Below, in pieces: positions 40,501 through 53,439 of a stretch of 64,000 nt of DNA. The stretch is taken from contig NC_085878.1 in NCBI RefSeq assembly GCF_034702125.1, positions 26,682,451-26,746,450 of the forward strand, given 5' to 3'. Both the position numbers and the translations under genes were made by a program. The notes beneath the pieces were generated by a model that was given only the letters and a program-made list of their open reading frames with translations, was not told the origin of the DNA and ran no database searches. How positions within the stretch are numbered: position 1 is the first letter of the stretch; each line of letters starts with the position of its first letter. Source of the DNA: Engraulis encrasicolus (lineage: Eukaryota > Chordata > Actinopteri > Clupeiformes > Engraulidae).

Positions 40501-41011
40501 CAGCCAAAGCCACTTCCGCATCCAGAGGGAGCGGGACAGGGAGCGGGAGAGAGAGAGGGACAGAGACAGGGACCGGGACCGAGAGAGAGAACGAGAACGA
40601 GAAAGGGAGAGGGTTGAAAAGGACGACGTCGTCCACGTAGGGATGCTGGGGCACGAGGCTCTGCCGCCGCGTCCCAACCGGACTTCAGCCGAGCACCCGC
40701 GCAGCCACAGCAGCTATTATTTGCACACGGAGGGCCACTCCCGGCACGAGCTGCCTGGAGGCGGCGGCGGTGGTGGTAGTGTCAGTGGCTTGTCACTCAC
40801 TTCCTCGTCCAGCATGGCGGCGGCCCAGAGACGTTGGTCGGCCCCCACCTCCCAAAGATACGCCATCAAGGGCGGCGAGGACGGAGGCCCCGGGCACGGG
40901 CGTCTTTTGGGGCCCCCCTCAGCACTGCCGCCGGGCCCCCCCTCCAGGCCCTCCTTCATCCCTCAGGAGGTCAAGCTGTCTATCGAGGGCCGTTCCAACG
41001 CTGGCAAGTAG
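35347..41011 (+). CDS. atxn1l: Ataxin-1-like AXH-domain corepressor, 2 coding exons
   Basis: Nuclear protein of the ataxin-1 family; family members bind Capicua (CIC) and corepressors through the AXH domain. Exons 35347-36510 and 39251-41011 join in phase 0 (GAG/GTGAGT ... TTTTCAG/GTCCAG) to 974 aa; human ATXN1L is 689 aa. The ATG has a strong Kozak context (GCCACCATG). Residues 7-16 (LPPKKRDLPV) are the family N-terminus, followed by SMLYKVALPSVTYSP. AXH spans about 612-729, from HFMKGAIIQLATGELKRVED to VCVSIALQ. RRWSAP at 915-920 puts Ser918 at the site of ataxin-1 Ser776 (14-3-3/UHM-ligand motif). The C-terminus FIPQEVKLSIEGRSNAGK is near-invariant. The extra length comes from Q, A and R/E/D runs and spacer. 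Assigned atxn1l rather than atxn1 by AXH sequence, the DLEVQ exon junction and the znf821 neighbour. Confidence 0.93.
37474..37553. repeat. (TC)40 microsatellite
   Basis: Uninterrupted TC dinucleotide run within the atxn1l intron. Confidence 0.95.
38828..39186. mobile_element. TTAA-flanked MITE in the atxn1l intron
   Basis: 359 bp. TTAAAGGGCCACAAGGAAGG at the left and the inverse TTAAAGGGGCTCCAGGTAGG at the right. CpG-rich interior, no ORF. Its right end is 64 nt from the splice acceptor. Confidence 0.7.
39251..41011 (+). CDS. atxn1l: atxn1l coding exon 2 (AXH domain)
   Basis: 1761 nt, residues 389-974, stop TAG at 41009-41011. Begins VQQVVGRLASP after TTTTCAG. Carries AXH (612-729), a Q-rich stretch (about 733-775), an R/E/D run (about 811-842), RRWSAP and the C-terminal signature. 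Confidence 0.95.
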   Translation, partial: VQQVVGRLASPVQHAGNRKEASSHVPLNLSQNSQQSREAHGGEGRTVYVHQPPIATVTDLRAQAHAQTALQAQPGHHAVILANGQPVLIPLDYHRHAHPHPHPQTQQQQYAVGQPNDSSTPAVAAPLPPHTAAITAQSPYHKAMEHLVSTGHPDRTGPPEIQIQLQQQPPPQTLAAAHMVPGAVALAPVSLPVQAQGQGQQAQVLGPQGPVQAAAAAAAATGPSHFMKGAIIQLATGELKRVEDLQTQDFVRSAEMSGGLKIDSSMVVDVRASQQRPGLVSLHFSVGEQQSKVTIDVPPEHPFFVFGQGWSSCSPERTAQLYGLACHHLQVGDVCVSIALQQPPAAAQQQKVQPQQQIQEQQQQQQQPLQSHSQPQQQHQQLVHVRTPTKSNSTSSAAASALVQPMGPPAPQHTRPHSQSHFRIQRERDRERERERDRDRDRDRERERERERERVEKDDVVHVGMLGHEALPPRPNRTSAEHPRSHSSYYLHTEGHSRHELPGGGGGGGSVSGLSLTSSSSMAAAQRRWSAPTSQRYAIKGGEDGGPGHGRLLGPPSALPPGPPSRPSFIPQEVKLSIEGRSNAGK

Positions 41012-42519
41012 CATCCGTAGTGACGGCAGTGGCCATATTGATGGCCAGCGTAAAAAAAAAATGAAACAGCACCAGATTGTCGGAATGGGAAAGAGAAGGC
41101 AGGCAGGGAGGGAGGGAGGAGAGTAAATGCAGCAGTGGAACATGTTGGAAACCAAGGGAAGAAGAATGGAGGGAGAACGAGATTGAGGGAGAGGAAGAGA
41201 GCGAGAAGTTAAAAGTGGTGGTGAGAATGAGAATGTAGCCTCAGAATGTTTTTTGAGATTTTGCACACACAGAAGAAGACTACACTCTTTTTGTTGTTTT
41301 CTTTAGATTTCCCCCCCCCCCTGGACTCGGGCGTGAGGGTATGCGCTCTTGGATTACCAATCGTGATTTGGGACCAGCGCACCCAGAGCAAGCCTTCTCC
41401 TCCTGGGTTTCTCGGCCAGCCAACCCCCACCCCCCTTTCTCCTTCCCTTCCCCTCTGTCTACCTACCAAAGCCTGCGGCAGCACTGCCCCCCTCTCCCTC
41501 CCTTTCTCTCTTACGTCCCTCCATCCTGGCCTCTTTTCTCTCTCCTTCTCCCATCGCTTCTGCAGCACATGTCTAGCTGTCAGTCAGTCAGTCAGTCACA
41601 CTCTCTCTCCCTCGCTGGCCTGTCAAGTCTATCAGCTGGGCTCATCAGAGGGTGTCAGAGGGGAAGTGTGCTGGGTGCTGTGCAGCAAACACGGCACTCT
41701 TAAACATTCCCTCTCTGCAAACCCGATCCCAACTCCAAAACCACACCTTTTTTCTCTTTTTATTCTCTTTTATTTCAATTCTTCCGAAGCATTCTCATGC
41801 CGTCATCTGGTGAACAGAGCAACAGCGATTTTCTGGGGGGTTTTGTTTTTAGAATGCCCTCTCTTCACCATCGTAATTTTCAAGACCCACTGCTTCAAAA
41901 GAAAAAGAACACAAGGCACATCTTGAAGGTCCTCTGTGTTTTTACGTACGTGTGTGGGTCTCGTCTCTTTGACTCTTGCCCTCTTTGCCTTGTTGCAGAT
42001 GCTATCCTGTGTGTCTGTTGACTTCTTGCTAGATCCTGCACCTACCTAGAGGGGAGACTTTCTGTCCTTTCTTTTCCTCCGCTGTCCTCTTGTGTCTAGT
42101 CTCAGGATGTGTCAACATATTCAGGGGGGGTTGTGGGAGAGGGTTGTGGAGGGGAGGAGAATTTGGCAGGGTGACATTGATTCAGGAGATTTTGTTATGG
42201 AGATTCAGGCAATCAGAGCGACACCCAGCAAAACACGTCAGATGCTGATGATCGCTACACCGCGGCCAGCTCTGATCACATAAGTTTTACCCACAACGCA
42301 CCAGCCGTGCCACAGTTACACTATCTGTATTCCGTTTGTTTTTTTGACGTTTTTTTTGTTTCATTTTTGTTTCTTCCTTTCTTTAGCATTGTCTGTTCAA
42401 TTATTTTGTTTTTTTATTGGCTTTTTTATCCTCATGGAAAAGTTCTGAAAAAAAATCCTGCATTCCAGTGTCCCAGTGTGGCGGCTTCTCAGTACCTCTA
42501 TAGACAGACAGTATACCTC

Positions 42520-42557
<38 letters not shown>

Positions 42558-44550
42558 TATGCATGTACATTTGTGCGCATGTGTTTGTGGTTATTTTGGT
42601 TTCTGGCCATATACCTTTTGATCCAGTCTTGCTTGTGCTTTTTTCCTACCACTCGAGAGGTAGTTAGCTCATTGGGCCCTCAGGCAAGTCTCTGAGCTTT
42701 GTTGGCGGGCTAAATCTCGCTGAACGAGATCGAAAGAGTTTTTGGGCGGACAGCTGGCATATAGGAAAGCAGATGGAAGGTTTTTTTTTTCCTTTCTCCT
42801 GCGAGGTTCCGCCACCACCGCACTTGGATAACATTATAGCAACAGCTTTCAAATTTGATGGCTGACTGCTGGCAAATTCCGTGCCGATCTTGCTTGAAGT
42901 CATGTCAAAACTGCCCAGACAGCTAGCCGCTCCGCCAAGTCGAGCTAGGCCAGTTTGTGGTACACGCCAAATTTCCGCACCCTTATTTCACTTTCTTCTC
43001 CTTCTGCCGCTACTCCTCATCACTGAGGAGGAGTAGCCTTGTCTGGCCACCGCCACCGCCAGTTCCTGTCCTGGTCAACATACAGAGGTGGTTGAAGTAG
43101 AAGTAAAAAACAAAACCTGCCATTATAGTTACCTTCTAACACAAGTAACTTCACCGAGTACCTGGTCTACAGTTACTATAGAGCGATGCACCCGATTCTG
43201 CGCTGGGTTTTTTTTCAGTAACGATGTCTAGCCACTTCATTAGGTACAATGGAATAACTGGTGTAACCGCTATGTAATATCATGTGCTAGTGTTGTACTT
43301 ACACCATGAATTTCTACTTTTCCTTTGGCCACCTCTGTCTCCATAGTCATGTGTGTCCCCTTCACTCACCAAAACCGCAAGCAATAGTCCAGTCACAGCA
43401 CAAGACTGGTTATCTTCTCCGCTCAGTTGTTTCCCAAGGATGTTCAGGGAAAGTGTGATAGTTGTGTCGGAAGGCTTTAGGGTGTTTTTTTTTTTTTTTT
43501 TGCTACAGCCATAAGCCCGTTTCCCTCAGGCCTCACTGTAACTGTTATCCTTTCCCACTCCCTTACCTGCAATAAACCCCATACGTCTTTTTATTTTTTT
43601 CTAGAGAAAAACATTTATTTTAATGACCAAACACAAAAGGTCCATCAAATAAAACTCTTTTTTCACTCTTTAGTCTCTATTCTCAAAACGGATACAGAGC
43701 AGATTCTCTGCATTTGTCAGAACCTCTGCAGTCACAGGCTTGCGGCCGATGTCTGCATTATTCCAGGGATCCATAATAACTAACCTTTCCAAAACGCATG
43801 ACACAAGTGACACTGCGCTGCCGATATATTTTATGTCCACCATCTTTTTAAAGTCCTTTCCCTCTCCACTCCATCACCTATTTTCTAGTCTAGTGTATTC
43901 TTGTACGCTATATGTAGGAATATTATCTTCTCTCTTCTCTCCTCGCTGTCTCTGGCAATATTAACACTGCGTGGTTCTGAAGATTGTCTTGTATTGCACA
44001 TGTTATGGAATTTCACAAATTAATTCAGACACTGACATTTTAATGGGAATTTAAACGATATATGACTATATTGTAGGGGTTTTTTTAATGAAGGGAAAGG
44101 TAAAATGTGTAGTTTTTTCACGTGCAAAAGAAGAGGGTCTTTTGTTTAAAAAAAAATGAATTTTGGAGGTGAGAAAGTACTGACTGGCATGGCGGACATT
44201 GTTTACAAAATTAGCCGAGAGAAATGCTGCAGTTTCATTTTTTTCTTACACTGATTTAAGTATAGATGATGTTGTAATTGTGGAAGTTAAGTGCAATTAG
44301 ACCTGAAAAAGAAAAAAGAGAGAAAATTATCATTTCTTGTCGGAAATGGCATTCCAAAAGTCAAACCTGACATCATTCCCATTATTAAGAGTGAATTCTA
44401 TGTTTGTAGCTTTTTGAAGTTTTTATTTTATTTGTTATTTTTTATATGCTTCAATGTTACTTTGTTGTTTTACTATGAGCTATTTTACATATTTTCCCAA
44501 AATTTGATGGGTTCCTTGTGAAGTGAACACCAGACAAAGGGCTCCAGGGC

Positions 44551-44695
44551 CTTCTCTTCTCTTCTCTTCTCTTCTCTTCTCTTCTCTTCTCTTCTCTTCT
44601 CTTCTCTTCTCTTCTCTTCTCTTCTCTTCTCTTCTCTTCTCTTCTCTTCTCTTCTCTTCTCTTCTCTTCTCTTCTCTTCTCTTCTCTTCTCTTCT
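44551..44695. repeat. (CTTCT)29 pentanucleotide array
   Basis: About 29 near-perfect CTTCT units. Confidence 0.95.
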
Positions 44696-45228
44696 CCTTC
44701 CATCCTCACAGATGACATTACGTTGTGTTAAGCTTTGTCCCCTTTAGTCACCCCCTTCCGTTAGTCATGTTCTCCTGCCATCAGATAAACTCAGTGATTG
44801 ATTGAATTGTCAGATTTTTTTTCGTTCCGCTAGTACATATCATGAGTGGGACACCTGCTTTCTATGATGTCTAAGCTTGCTGTAGTCATGACACATGATC
44901 CATATTTAATACAGAGGTCCAATTTCAATGTCGATATCCTTCAGTACAGTCCCGCAATGTATTCATCAGGCACCTATAGCTGTCCTGTAGCATCAGATTT
45001 TCGTCTCCAGTCCCCCACCCGACCCTTCATACTTGACATTTGTGCTGAGTCTTAAAGTGGTCCTGTATTTCATAGCAACCTTGAGAACCTCTCGTTTTGT
45101 TCCCTTGCACATTCCACGTGATGACACTGGCGTAGAAGCTGAGTCTGTAAAGCCCCTCAACAACACTGCCTCCGTCACACTTCAACCCCTGACACACCAG
45201 CCAGCCCCGCACTGTGCAGTGCAGCCCA

Positions 45229-45364
45229 TGGGTGCATTTCTCGAAAGCGTAGTTGCTAACTACGGTAGCTACTTTGTTGGTTGCAAGTTGCAATGCAATA
45301 TCCCATTGACAACTACCCGAGTTGCTAACTGGCTAACAACTATGCTTTCGAGAAACACAACCCA
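45229..45364. mobile_element. Short MITE with TTTCTCGAAAGC terminal repeats
   Basis: 136 bp. TGGGTGCATTTCTCGAAAGC at the left, and the inverse of the right end reads TGGGTTGTGTTTCTCGAAAG. The inner parts GTAGTTGCTAAC and ATAGTTGTTAGC also pair. No ORF. Confidence 0.7.
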
Positions 45365-46116
45365 GGTGAGGTAGCCTTCTCTCTGAAAGGACACGGAAAG
45401 CTTTGGAGTGTAGTGCAGGGTGACTGATTCTATCACATACTATCAATATTCCATCAGTTAAGTCAGGTGTAACTTTGTGACCTAAGTGTAACTAGTTAAG
45501 GCAGTGTGTATGATTTGGGTCCATGGAACAACATCCGTTAATAGCATCTTCAATGTTCAGGTTTGAGCATATTTTCATGGTCATATCAAGTTTGTCTTTG
45601 GTTTCACCCTCCTCCAGTAAATAGATGTCAGTTTTCTGCTTAGTTTCTTAGAAGCAATATCCTCAAAACAAATATACCTGAGATGAACTTAAGTCATTCT
45701 TTTGCATGTGCTATGCAGTAACTCTTTTAAATACGATTCCTCCTGCCAACAGTCCCTGGGCACAACTTTGAACTTTGAAGCTGTTTTTATCCCTACACTC
45801 TTGCATCAGACATACAGTATAGTAATAATATGGTCGAGTACCTTATGAGGTATGTAAGGGTTTTGTTTCTTCTGCATTTGTTTTTATCTTAACGTTTGAG
45901 CTTTTTTTGAATCCCAAGTCCCAAGTACTGTAGGCGTTGTTTTGAGGAGTCCGCATGGCCTAGTTACCTCCTCACGTTTGCTAGCTGTTTTTGCATCTTG
46001 CAGCATGGTAGCGTTTAATTCCTCTCTTGCGCTGAGGACGTAGGACAGCACGGCGATGATGATGATGATGATGTCGATGATTCTAATGTGGATAATAGTG
46101 ATGATGTTGATGCAGG

Positions 46117-46159
46117 ATGATTGATTGATTCATTGATTGATTGATTGATTGATTGATTG
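46117..46159. repeat. (GATT)n microsatellite
   Basis: About ten GATT units with one interruption, preceded by a (GAT)n tract near 46056-46080. Confidence 0.9.
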
Positions 46160-46897
46160 CTCTTGTCTTTGGGTCCTCCTGTGTGTTACTGCCTTACCAA
46201 ACGACTGCCTGCTCTTTTCTCCCGGTTGTTACCCGTGCGCCTTTAGTTGTCAGGATGGCCCCTGTTGGCATCATGCCAATGGATCTATGGGCCGGAGAGC
46301 GACCTGGCGCTTACACACAAAGAGAAGAGATCTGCAGCTGCAAGGGGGGGAAAAAATCTTGTCTGTGCCTTCCTGTTGTCTAGTCTAGTCTGTGGACCCC
46401 CACCGCACCGCACCAAACCTCTCCATAAAGTCATATGTATGGTTGTAGATGGGCCTGGGCCTCCCCAACTCCCGCCCTCCTGTCAATCACATCTACCCAC
46501 CCAATCAGGAGGCTCCCTTTGTTTGATTGACTGTTATGGTTGTGAGTGTGAGATTGCTTTTATGTTCTCCTGGGCCCAGCCCTTTCCTTACGCTGCCCTC
46601 AACGGTTTGGAAATCAACGGTTTAGAGCACCTGCTCAGGGTCCTCATCCTGTGTCTTTGTCTGATGTTTGTTTCCAGCCACTCTTGTGTGTTATAGGTGC
46701 TGTGTGTTTCCAAGGTCGAGTCTGCTGTAAAAACCACCTCCAATGATCCCTCACCTTTCCCCTCTCACCTCTCACAGGCTCTTCCTCCAGAGTATCTGGA
46801 GTAGGTTTGGGTCCAGCCCTCAGTATGGTCCACCTACTAACAACCACCCATTAGTTCCAATTCTTCACACTTGCGGTAGCATAGCATTACCTCAGGG

Positions 46898-47087
46898 TAG
46901 TGATTCCCAAATTGTGGGCCGCGAAGGTATTCCAAGTGGGCCCTGAAATCATTTTCTAAAAAAAGTCAATAATATTTTTTGCTGTTGACTACATTTGAGT
47001 TGCATTGTTCATTGGGCCAGAGATTGGCCCCAAACATTTGTGAAAATTTCAAGTGGACCCCAATTTTGAAAATGTTGGGAACCCCTG
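46898..47087. mobile_element. Short hAT MITE with 8-nt target duplication
   Basis: 190 bp. Flanks CCTCAGGG (46890-46897) and CCTTAGGG (47088-47095) differ at one base. Ends TAGTGATTCCCAAA and, inverted, CAGGGGTTCCCAAC. Confidence 0.7.
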
Positions 47088-48842
47088 CCTTAGGGTAGCC
47101 TTTCACCTACACATATATACACGCACGCACACATGAACGCGCGCACACGCATGCCTCCTGAAGTGTACCCCTCAGGATGGGTTGGAGAACTGGCAGGGAG
47201 TCGACCTCTCCTTGATATGTAACCTCACGAAAGCCTGTCCTTAAAGAAAGGCCAGGACCCTCCTTCTTATACACTTGTCTTACTGAAGCGAAGACATGTT
47301 GCACTTATATTTTTCCCTCTTGTTATAGCGTGTTTTTACAGACAGAATGGTGAAAAAGAGTCTTTTAACTGTTGGCTATCAGTGAACTATTTAATCACAC
47401 AAAACCCTTTTGAGAACAATCATCCAACTGATGTATGTGTGTGTTTTGCGTGTATGTATGTTTGTACAGATCTTTAAAAAAGTAAGTTTAGTATATTACC
47501 AAGCTTGTTGTTATAACGCCTTAAAAATATGTGCATCATGCAATACGTCAGTGGAATAACTTTTTGTGTGTTAATTCCCCCTTTTTTGTTGCTCTGCTTT
47601 CTTCGTTTTTCTTTAGGAGGACATTGTTTGCTAATTGTTTTTGTTTTCTTGCTCTCTGTGTCTCACGCTGAAGCACTGGCGCTGGTAGTCATCTGATGTT
47701 GCAGTGATGGTGCACAGTTTCCCAAATCCATCACTGCCTGGTGCTGGTCATGGTTAACCGCACAGTCAGTCATTCATGCCTGCATATCACAAGGCTGGAC
47801 CTTCAGCCATAGTGCTTGTTTTTATTCTATAGTAGGCTTTTAAATGTCCACCCATAGAGCACTCATTGCATCCTATTCTTGATTTTTTTTTCTTTTTCTT
47901 TTTTTTTCTGGATGATTTCAAATAAATTTGCCTTTGGGTATTTATTTAAGTCTTCGTGCCACCAAGGCGTGCGGGACGAGCAGTTAACCCATATTTTTTC
48001 TGTTCTGTAAACACAAACATACTCAACCCCTCTTTGACCACGCCACCCTTCTCTCTGCACTGCTAATATGGGTGCTATTATGCCCAGTCCACTCAAAGCT
48101 TTTGCCTCCTCCTATGACTTATAGTAATCTTTCCCTTCTCTCTAACCCCTGTGCACAGGTAAAATGTATATTTGAGCACAGAGTGAACTTTTTTACCGAC
48201 TATGGAAGGGAGTGACCTTATTTTGTGGTAGTGCTATCGTTTTTTGTTTTTTAAAAACCCGATTCCCTTTTGCGTCAAGACGAAGGCCGTACCAAGCCTG
48301 TTTTCAGGTCCCCTTGCTGTGGTATTTGTTTTTGGTTGGCTTGGAGGAAAATCTGGGCCGGCAAGAGAAACGATGTCCCTCCTACCGGACTAAGGCCATG
48401 CTTTGTGGAAAACAAAACGAGTTGACTTTATTTTTTATTTTCTCCTTTTTTTGTAAACGGTTAAAAGTTTTAAAGGAATAATTATGTAGTTTCAAATTCG
48501 ACATTGTACTTTTGGCACTAAGTGACACTGCTTTTTAATGTGTTGTGTGACCAGTTTAAAAAAAAAAGAAAGCAGCATCTTTTAATGCATAAAAGTCTGC
48601 AAAATATATGCAATGATGTATATGTAATATTCAATCCTCAAGTATAATCCAGGTTGTATAAACTTTGTATAGTGAGTTTTAAAATTGTATGGCCGTACCA
48701 ATATGTATTAATTCTTCTCTGAAGCCTTAGAGTTGTCTACCCAAAGTGCTCCCTTAGAATCGCCCTTCCACCTACCTGAAACTTTTCAGAAGCATTAATA
48801 ACTATATTTTGTTGCGTTTTTTTTTTTGTACCCTCTTTTTTG

Positions 48843-48848
48843 AATAAA
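48843..48848 (+). promoter_or_regulatory. atxn1l: Polyadenylation signal AATAAA (atxn1l distal)
   Basis: Canonical AATAAA with TGTATATTTGT just downstream, then a long GT/T-rich element from about 48890, as expected of a vertebrate poly(A) site. Preceded by AT-rich UTR-like sequence. Confidence 0.5.
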
Positions 48849-51800
48849 ATAGATTTGTACTGTATATTTGTACCTCTCTGTGAGCGCCTTGGGGCGGTTT
48901 TGTTTTGTTGTTTTGTTTTTTGTTTTTGTTTTTTCTTCCCCTTTTTTTGTTTTGTTTTGCCGTTTTAATTCTATGTAAGGACACAAAGATATTGTATTTT
49001 TATTGTTACAGCTAACTTCTTGGAAGCATTGCATTTATCATGTTTGTTAAGTAAATACAATATAATATATATATAATACTACCAATTTGACTCGTGCTTT
49101 TTTTTCTCTCTTTCATAAAATGTTTTGTGCATTACACCAATGAACTGATGATGACTGAATTTAGTTTTTGTAGTGACTCACAGCTGTATGAAAACCAGCC
49201 ACACTTGTCTTCTAGCCTGGTCCGGACCATCCCATAATACTACTATTTCATTGTATGGAGCCAATCTTTTGGTGGAAGTACGTAGGATGGCGCGCAAGGC
49301 TTCTTGTCTGCCACATAAGGTTTTCAGAGACACCATGGCCTCTCGCGTATCCTCCTACTGGGCTGTACAGTAGCAGTGAGGAAATGACCTAAATGTGAAG
49401 TTGACCTAAGTCAGTTTAACGGTCAGAGAGTGTGTACTTGAGTGCCCTACCCCTTACACAAACTACTAGGGTTGCGTTTGGACAAGGTCACAGTGTTCAG
49501 TGTGTGCGTGTGTGTGTGTCTGACCGTGCACGCTTGTGTGTTTTCCAAGTGTTATAGGGCCTCTGTCTGACTACGGGAAAGAATAGAGTCCTTTGTAGAG
49601 CAGAAGTAAGGAAGGTCACTTCAGAGTGGGACACTCTCTGTTTGCAGAGCTGTGTGTGTGTGTAAATGAGAGCAACAGACACCAAGCCAGTTGAGCCGTA
49701 AAGTCAATGTTTTACTCAACATTCTATTCCAGGGTTCATCTCGAATCTGTACATCTGTTAATCCAGTAACAGAGACCATTAAGAAAGAAAGAAACAAAAT
49801 AATGAAACAAACGACACAATGCGAATATAGTGTCCTCTCATTTTTCCTGCTCTGGCTGCCCTCGATCATTCATTCAGTTTGGCCTTTTTTGTAGATAATT
49901 TTGTAAACATGAACATCAAGAAAGAGTCCTGATTGAATGACATAGAAATAAATAAAAAAAATGTTAAAGGCATGTTTTCAGAAAGACAGATAGAAATCAA
50001 AGAAAAAAAGATTCTTAGGGGTGCCCAGAATCTGCAGGTCACTCAAACAGAGTTTGGGGACAGGGAGGGAGAAAACGGTCAAGGAAGTTGGGCAGGCAAA
50101 AAAAAAAAAATAGAGAAAAATTAAATCGCAGAACACAAGCTTATACTCAACAATTCAAGACGAATGCAGTTTTTTTTAATCACATGCAGTCAGTACTGAG
50201 CTCAAATGCAGTCCGGTCATGCCAAGTCAGGCCACGACTCCATGGAGCCCACGGGGAGAAGAAGAAGTAGAAGTAGAGTCAAAGAAAGTCAAAGACCGCA
50301 AGCACTGTTAAAAGACAATCCTTCCCTGGCAATACAAATGCATGTGCTTGCTTCGCTCTGTACATAAGAGATTTATGAATTCATTAATGAACTGTCTCTG
50401 ATTCTCATTTAGCAAAGTATTCAGTGGGTAGTATAAATAACCATGTTGTTCATTGTGTGACAAACAAGGTCAGTTTTGTTTTGTTTGTTTTTGGAAATGC
50501 TTGATACCTTGAATATTTTAAGACTTAGAGGCTTACTGCAAGTCAAACACTAGCTGTCTGACCTTGTTGTCTAGATAGAACATGTTGATGAATGCATTGT
50601 GAAATCACAGGATACTACATTTTCTCAATAAACAAAAAAAAATTCTTTATGGCAGGTAGTTTTCAGTTAAGATGCCAAAGCTGCATCTTCAGACCATGTA
50701 CACATCAAGGAGGTTTACATCACTGAGGTGAAAAGTTGGAAAAAAGCATGTTTGTCCCAGCAGTGTCCACGGTTTCGGTGTGCTGAAGATCGGGCCAGAG
50801 AAACTCGAGTTAGATTGCCTGAGTTGTGTGGGGTTCAGTGGAGTCCATTTGAAAGTCTGTCTGCATAGTCATCATACAAAGTGTCAAATGTGTGGCGGTG
50901 TGTCAGTACAAACCCAATGTTGCATAGTGCGTTAAACCAGTCTTGGGACGCTTAGGAGAGCCACAATGCTCAAATCTCTTAACGTTTTTAATTGATGTGG
51001 TCAGCCTGGCTCAGGGAGACAAAAAAATCCCATTATCAGGTAATTGATGTTTTTTTAAAATCCACATAGATTCAGTCAGGGGAAAAACTATATTGTGAAA
51101 ATAATTCATAGCGAGATAATGTTTTCAAATAGGCCAGTATGCTGGTCAGTCCACATCTACTCTTGCAAGTTGTTACAAAGCGGTTAGTGCGGGATACTGG
51201 CCCTGCTGTTCCAGAGGTTGTGTTCTGAGGTTCTGAGGTGAAGTGGTCAAAGATCAAAAGATAAGATGGCACCAGAGTTTTGTAGCTTTCCCTGTCTGCG
51301 TGCCACCAAGGGTGCTCGTTACAGGTTTCCAACAATGACAACGACTTGGGGTAAATATGGTCCCTTCAGTCTCTTTTACCATTCAACAGAATGTCTCTCA
51401 GGGATGGTGACATCTGATTGGCTTTTTGTACCACATTGCATCATCATAAGTTGGAAGCTTAGAAGCGGGAGGGTGTTCCCGCTCACACGTAGTAATAATA
51501 ATAATAAATATATCACAATTACCCTCAAAAGTTCTCTTGCATAATTGCAAAAAACGACAAACACCATTTTCTGCCATCTTCAAAAACAATAGCAACATCG
51601 CTATACACACAAGACAAGGTGTCAAGGTAGGTACTTGTTGAGGAAAAAAAAAAGACATAATAAAAAATATGTAACCATAACTTAAAAATCTCATCATTTT
51701 ATAATCCAGTGACAAAGGCAGCGCTGACACATTGGGTAGAAGGAATGCACTGTTTGCACCTCAGCATGAGCAGTGCATGTATATGTGTGTGTGTAATAAG

Positions 51801-52649
51801 TATATACTGTATATAGCATGGCCTCTACTGGCGTCAGAGGTATTCTACAACATCGTACAGTAACGGTAACAGCAGCGAGACAAAGAGGGGGGAGGGGGAG
51901 GTTGGTTTCTTGGGTACTGAGGATCTTCAGGATATGAGGGGTGTAGTCCAGAAAAGTGGTTCAGTGACTAACCTAGATAAGTTAACTCTGAGTTGTAAAT
52001 CTCCTCGGTCTCCTAACATCTGTTTCAGTCTAAATAAATTGCCTTCAATCAATCATTTTCAATCAATTTCTATTACTAAAGTATATGCATCCCTCATTCT
52101 GAGTTTACATACCCAGATAAGTCACTAAACCTGCTTTGAGGGGGCATCTTCTAAAAGGGAGGATTAGTGACTCAGCCAGCTAAGTTAACTCTTACAAATC
52201 TCCAAACAGAGGAGACTTTGGAGGTCTTTTCTATTACTACTTCTTTAATCACTCATTTACCACTGATTCCAAGTTAATGTACCCAGTTGAGTACAATCCT
52301 GCTTTCTGCAATTACCCCACTGAATTGATCTGCCTACGCCGGAGGGGGGAGAGGAAGACTCTCCAGCCCCTGCAGCTTCTTGGTCGGTCCTGAAAGACCA
52401 CAGGCATGGCTGGATTAGCCAGCGTTGGGGGGTGGGACATGGGGTGGAAATGGGGTGGTCGGGCGTTGCAATGCAGTTGCAATGTGCAAAATAAAAGTAC
52501 ACACACTTCAGAAAAGAAGAAGAAAAAAAACATAAACAGAACAAAAACAAGAATTTTTCAGGTCCAGAGAGGTCAATGTGACCGGTAAGAATGGAGCGAT
52601 TGAGAACAGAAAAGTGGCAGTGTCAGTCAGGTGAGTGTGAAGGAACGCT

Positions 52650-52662
52650 TGTGTGTGCGTGT

Positions 52663-52749
<87 letters not shown>

Positions 52750-52765
52750 CGCGCGTGCGTGTGAT
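52650..52765. repeat. (TG)n microsatellite
   Basis: Long TG tract with GC-containing variants at both ends (TGCG units). Confidence 0.95.
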
Positions 52766-53310
52766 GGAGAGAGAGAGAGAGACTGTGCTGCCTCTGAGCT
52801 CCTGAGTACTGTGTGTTAGACCCGTGTGTTGTGTTCAGTAGTGTGCAGAGGCTTCGGTAGGTAGGAAACTTGTACTGTACTGCACTGCGGTGTATCTGTG
52901 TAAGCAAGACAGACCCACACACAGAGAAAGTGGAGTGGAAAGATACAGAAAAGAAGGAGAGAAAGCGACTGCTTTCAAACTCGCAAAACTTCACATCGAG
53001 TACAAGAGTTATTGTACTCGGCCTGCTGTCCTTGTGGTTGGTATACCTATGTGAAAGAACACAATATGAACTTAATCACCAATAGGATCCACAAGAACAG
53101 AAAAACTAGATAGCCTCTCGTGAATGACGCAGAGATAAGACCAAGATGGATTTTAGAGAAGCGAGAAAGACGGGAGGAAAAAAAAGATCACTTCGAGAAG
53201 GTCTGAGCGATTGTGTGGGTGCATGTGTTTTTTTGTGTCTGAGAGTCAGTATACATGTGTAAGAAAGATACCACCTGTGATAAGTTATCGTCTGATAGTA
53301 ACATCTGGAG

Positions 53311-53439
<129 letters not shown>

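Larger units (their letters stand above)
41012..48870 (+). other. atxn1l: atxn1l 3' UTR (probable) with embedded repeats
   Basis: No coding sequence is seen. Human ATXN1L is also known for a long 3' UTR. AATAAA hexamers occur at 43571, 43648 and 48843. The last is followed by a GT/T-rich stretch, so I place the distal end near 48870. The interval includes a (CTTCT)n array, a TIR-bearing MITE at 45229 and a hAT MITE at 46898, which inflate it. A shorter UTR ending near 43.6 kb is an alternative. Confidence 0.5.

Noticed and set aside
44485..44747. CTTCT array as a CRISPR-like or coding repeat
   Set aside because: Pure pentanucleotide satellite with no spacers; encodes only repetitive peptides on both strands.
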